Assembly: GCA_002084985.1 (NCBI GenBank)
Contig: MZGO01000109.1
Coordinates: 1 to 7,946, forward strand
Direction: 5' to 3'
Length of the DNA stretch: 7,946 bases
From: Thermotoga sp. 4484_232
GTDB lineage: Bacteria > Thermotogota > Thermotogae > Thermotogales > Thermotogaceae
Part shown: piece after piece, positions 5,613 to 7,946 of the stretch
Layout: every line of letters starts with the position of its first letter
Position numbering within the stretch: position 1 is the stretch's first letter
The notes under the pieces: generated by a model
Database searches by the model: none
What the model saw: only the letters and a program-made list of their open reading frames with translations
Told to the model about the DNA's origin: nothing
Position numbers and translations under genes: made by a program

Positions 5613-6954
5613 AACATTTGACTTTCATCAAAGCGTTCTCTGCAGCTGAGATTATGGGATATGCGGTTGGAGGTGCCGTAAGAAGAGGATGGGTTCCTAT
5701 CTGGAGTGTGAACAAGTCATTCGCGGTTGCTCCAGTCTGTAGTGCCATTGCCAGGATGTTTATCATCTCTCCAACACTCTTTCCACCGGCTATCTGTCCA
5801 CCTAGAAGATGCAAACTAACTTTTGAGAAAATTAATTTCACTTTCACCTGGGACTTGTCTGGAATCGTACCAGGATGTCTATCGATGCCTGTTGCTTCTC
5901 CCACGATATACTCGAATCCTTCTTCCTTGACCACTTTCTCTATCATTCCCGCGGTTGCTAGAGTCAAACCTTCTATGGATGTTGAAAAGATACCGAGTGT
6001 TCCCTTATTTCTTCTGAAAACCTTGAGTCCATACAGGTTCGTTCCAGCTATTCTTGCTTCAAAAGTGGCAATCGACGCTAGCATCAACTTACTCGGTCTT
6101 CTGGTGAAAAAGCATCTGTGTTCTGCACAGTCTCCAACCGCGAATACATCTGGAATACTCGTTCTCATGTATTCGTCTACCCATATCCCGCCTCCTTCAC
6201 CTATTCTTATACCCTTATCTTTCACAAGATCCACGTTCGGTCTGTAGCCTATCGATATCAGAGCGATATCCGCTTCCAGTTCTCCTCCATCTTCAAGAAC
6301 GACCTTTTCCACTTTTCCGCTTCCCACGAACTTGGTTACTTTTCTATTAGTGAAAATTTTCACACCTTTCTCCGCCAGATTTTTCTCAAGCAACTCTCCA
6401 AATTCCGGGTCGAAAGCTGTGGGAAGTAAATGATCAAGAGCTTCAACGATCGTAACATCTTTTCCCTGCTTTCTTATCTCATCGCCTACTTCAACACCTA
6501 TGAATCCACCGCCAACGATTACGACCTTCTTTGATTCTTTAAGATACGAAAAGATCTTTTCAAGGTCATCCTTATACTTCGATACGGGGAATATTCCTTC
6601 AAGGTCAATTCCTTCTATCCTGGGAATTATGGGTTTTGAACCGAGTGCTAAAACGAGTTTGTCGTACTCGATCTCTTTTCCTGAAGCGGTTTTCACCTTT
6701 TTCGAACTGAAATCGACATCCAGGACTTCTTCGAAGAGAAACTCGACACCCAGCTTCTTGAAGTTATCCAATCCTAGGATGTCTCCTTCCACGTTACCGA
6801 TCGTGGAGAATATGTAGGGGATACCACACGGTACCATACCAACTTCTTCTTTCCTGATGAGAAGAACACTCTTGTCTGGAAAGTTTTTCTTCGCAGTTGC
6901 AGCGGTCAGAAGTCCTGCGGGACCTCCTCCCAGTATCACGATATCTTTTCTCAC
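5611..6954 (-). CDS. CoA-disulfide reductase / NADH oxidase-like flavoprotein
   Basis: An FAD- and NAD(P)H-dependent member of the single-cysteine disulfide reductase group (CoA-disulfide reductase, NADH oxidase/peroxidase, persulfide reductase). In an anaerobe such enzymes serve in oxygen/peroxide detoxification, CoA-disulfide or sulfur reduction; which applies here cannot be read from the sequence. The 447 residues contain an N-terminal FAD Rossmann motif GGGPAG (9-14), the single active-site Cys43 in MVPCGIPY, the NAD(P)H motif VIVGGGFIGVEV (145-156), the second FAD motif SIPDVFAVGDC (266-276) and a dimerisation domain from about 310 with HPLLTAPPTAYP (422-433). The length and all motifs are intact. 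I chose GTG 6954 because GGAGG (6967-6963) lies 8 nt upstream; the further GTG at 6963 sits inside that site. It is transcribed from its own promoter and divergent from gatA. Confidence 0.9.
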   Translation of the reverse strand: MRKDIVILGGGPAGLLTAATAKKNFPDKSVLLIRKEEVGMVPCGIPYIFSTIGNVEGDILGLDNFKKLGVEFLFEEVLDVDFSSKKVKTASGKEIEYDKLVLALGSKPIIPRIEGIDLEGIFPVSKYKDDLEKIFSYLKESKKVVIVGGGFIGVEVGDEIRKQGKDVTIVEALDHLLPTAFDPEFGELLEKNLAEKGVKIFTNRKVTKFVGSGKVEKVVLEDGGELEADIALISIGYRPNVDLVKDKGIRIGEGGGIWVDEYMRTSIPDVFAVGDCAEHRCFFTRRPSKLMLASIATFEARIAGTNLYGLKVFRRNKGTLGIFSTSIEGLTLATAGMIEKVVKEEGFEYIVGEATGIDRHPGTIPDKSQVKVKLIFSKVSLHLLGGQIAGGKSVGEMINILAMALQTGATANDLFTLQIGTHPLLTAPPTAYPIISAAENALMKVKC

Positions 6955-6960
6955 CTTTAC

Positions 6961-6967
6961 CACCTCC
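6961..6967 (-). promoter_or_regulatory. Ribosome binding site deciding the reductase start
   Basis: Minus strand GGAGGTG. Its last three bases are an in-frame GTG, which cannot serve as start and binding site together, so the next GTG at 6954 is preferred. The protein then begins MRKDIVILGGGPAG. Confidence 0.75.
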
Positions 6968-6976
6968 TCATTCCCA

Positions 6977-7005
6977 ATTATATTGCATATATATGCATTT
7001 TTTAA
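6977..7005 (-). promoter_or_regulatory. Promoter of the reductase gene with a palindrome in its spacer
   Basis: Minus strand TATAAT (6982-6977) is perfect; the -35 is weak (TTAAAA, 7005-7000, 17-nt spacer). The 14-bp perfect palindrome TGCATATATATGCA (6984-6997) lies inside the spacer, a position where a bound repressor would block polymerase. The palindrome is seen; an operator role is inference. The leader to the start codon would be about 16 nt. Confidence 0.65.
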
Positions 7006-7076
7006 AAATATTACAGTTTTTCCATTACCAGATCAAGGTGAGAAAATCTCGATTGAAAACAGAACATGAGGAGCTG

Positions 7077-7085
7077 TGCTATCAT
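7077..7085 (+). promoter_or_regulatory. Extended -10 promoter of gatA
   Basis: TGCTATCAT is a TGn-extended -10 with one mismatch from TATAAT. No good -35 stands 16-18 nt upstream (TTGAAA at 7053-7058 is 21 nt away). Start would be about 7092, giving a leader of about 17 nt. Confidence 0.5.
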
Positions 7086-7095
7086 ATCTTCTGTA

Positions 7096-7103
7096 GGAGG
7101 TGA
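7096..7103 (+). promoter_or_regulatory. Ribosome binding site deciding the gatA TTG start
   Basis: GGAGGTGA, with GGAGG 8 nt before TTG 7109. An in-frame GTG at 7100 overlaps the site and is rejected. Confidence 0.75.
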
Positions 7104-7108
7104 ACGAG

Positions 7109-7946
7109 TTGACGTATAAAGAATTGACTATAGAAGAGGCTCTCAAGCTCGACGATGAAAGGAGAAAATCTCTCATCAAAGAATCCTTCGACACCATAAA
7201 GAAACTTGATGATAAGGTGAGGGCTTTCATCAGCCTTGTAGAAAATCCCAGTTGGAGGGCAGGAAAATTTTGGGGTATTCCCGTCGCGATAAAAGACAAC
7301 ATACTCGTTCTCGGAACGAAAACAACGTGCGCTTCCAAGATTCTGGGAAATTATGATTCCCCATATGATGCGACTGCCGTGAAAAAGTTGAAAAAGGCAG
7401 GGTTCGTTATTGTCGGTAAAACGAACTTGGATGAATTCGCCATGGGTTCCAGTACTGAAAGATCCGCATTTTTCGTTACCAGAAACCCCTGGGATCTGGA
7501 AAGAGTACCTGGTGGTAGCAGTGGGGGATCAGCCGCAGCCGTTTCAGCTGGTATGGTGATAGCATCCCTTGGTAGTGACACAGGGGGATCGATAAGGCAA
7601 CCAGCTGCTTTCTGCGGTGTTGTCGGATTCAAACCAACCTACGGTTTGGTTTCAAGATACGGTCTTGTTGCCTTTGCAAGTTCTCTAGATCAAATAGGGC
7701 CCATAACCAAAACGGTCAGAGATGCTGCCATCATCATGGAAGTTATATATGGGAAAGACCCCAACGATTCAACAACTGTTGACAGAAAAATGAGATTTTT
7801 AGAAGGGATAGAGAATGGTATCGAGGGTATGAAATTTGCAGTTCCTAATGAGGTTTACTCTCAAGGGTTGGATGATGGTGTTGCGGAATCTTTCGAAGAG
7901 TTCATAAAGCTTTTAGAAAAATTAGGAGCGAGTGTTGAGAAGGTCA
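7109..7946 (+). CDS. gatA: Glutamyl/aspartyl-tRNA amidotransferase subunit A, 3' end outside the window
   Basis: GatA is the glutaminase of GatCAB, which turns Glu-tRNA(Gln) and/or Asp-tRNA(Asn) into the correct amide form; ammonia is passed to GatB. The visible 279 codons carry the amidase signature: Lys62 in AIKDN, cis-Ser137 in [15 protein letters not shown] and nucleophile Ser161 in [12 protein letters not shown]. The spacings of 75 and 24 residues are the same as in S. aureus GatA (Lys79, Ser154, Ser178). [10 protein letters not shown] and [12 protein letters not shown] follow. The N-terminus aligns along its whole length with T. maritima GatA as I remember it, with no internal loss. Roughly 190-200 residues should lie beyond the edge. 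The start is TTG 7109. It is divergent from the reductase gene and has its own extended -10 promoter; gatC and gatB are not in the window. Confidence 0.95.
   Translation, partial: MTYKELTIEEALKLDDERRKSLIKESFDTIKKLDDKVRAFISLVENPSWRAGKFWGIPVAIKDNILVLGTKTTCASKILGNYDSPYDATAVKKLKKAGFVIVGKTNLDEFAMGSSTERSAFFVTRNPWDLERVPGGSSGGSAAAVSAGMVIASLGSDTGGSIRQPAAFCGVVGFKPTYGLVSRYGLVAFASSLDQIGPITKTVRDAAIIMEVIYGKDPNDSTTVDRKMRFLEGIENGIEGMKFAVPNEVYSQGLDDGVAESFEEFIKLLEKLGASVEKV

Noticed and set aside
1..7946. CRISPR array, insertion sequence, tRNA or rRNA
   Set aside because: No repeat-spacer pattern, transposase motif, terminal inverted repeat, or tRNA/rRNA signature was seen on either strand.

Overview
The window looks like a Thermotoga-type genome (order Thermotogales). 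The DnaK, Hsp20, S2, GatA and FAD-disulfide reductase proteins all read like hyperthermophile Thermotoga sequences, being rich in Lys, Glu and Ile. Genes are tightly packed, with strong GGAGG ribosome binding sites, frequent GTG/TTG starts, and promoters that leave very short leaders. Assignment to the genus rests on my recollection of T. maritima proteins; species cannot be fixed from the sequence alone.

Layout, left to right. (1) Minus strand: the 5' half of mfd (transcription-repair coupling factor; it runs off the left edge and carries a premature stop), preceded upstream by rpsB (ribosomal protein S2), with an intrinsic terminator between them. (2) A 300-bp divergent region holding a good rpsB promoter and structured leader on the minus strand and a perfect-consensus promoter for dnaK on the plus strand. 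(3) Plus strand: the chaperone operon dnaK-hsp20, closed by a strong terminator. (4) Minus strand, convergent to hsp20: a pyrophosphate-type phosphofructokinase gene (pfp, frameshifted), with an intact CoA-disulfide-reductase/NADH-oxidase-like gene upstream that has its own terminator. (5) A 154-bp divergent region with promoters for the reductase and for gatA. (6) Plus strand: the 5' two thirds of gatA (glutamyl-tRNA amidotransferase subunit A), running off the right edge.

The genes do not form one pathway. They cover translation (S2, GatA), repair (Mfd), protein folding (DnaK/Hsp20), glycolysis (PFP) and redox (reductase).

The striking thing is a cluster of structural lesions. mfd contains a perfect 21-bp tandem duplication whose junction makes a TAA stop. 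pfp contains a perfect 49-bp tandem duplication that shifts the frame. rpsB lacks about 20 and about 31 conserved codons at two separate places, and dnaK lacks about 71 codons of its ATPase domain; all three losses are in frame. hsp20, the reductase and the visible part of gatA appear intact. S2 and DnaK lesions of this kind should be very damaging. The window is therefore either a record of an unusual indel/duplication process (possibly a mixed or reversible population) or of consensus/assembly errors. Read-level checking should decide, and is the first thing to do with this window.
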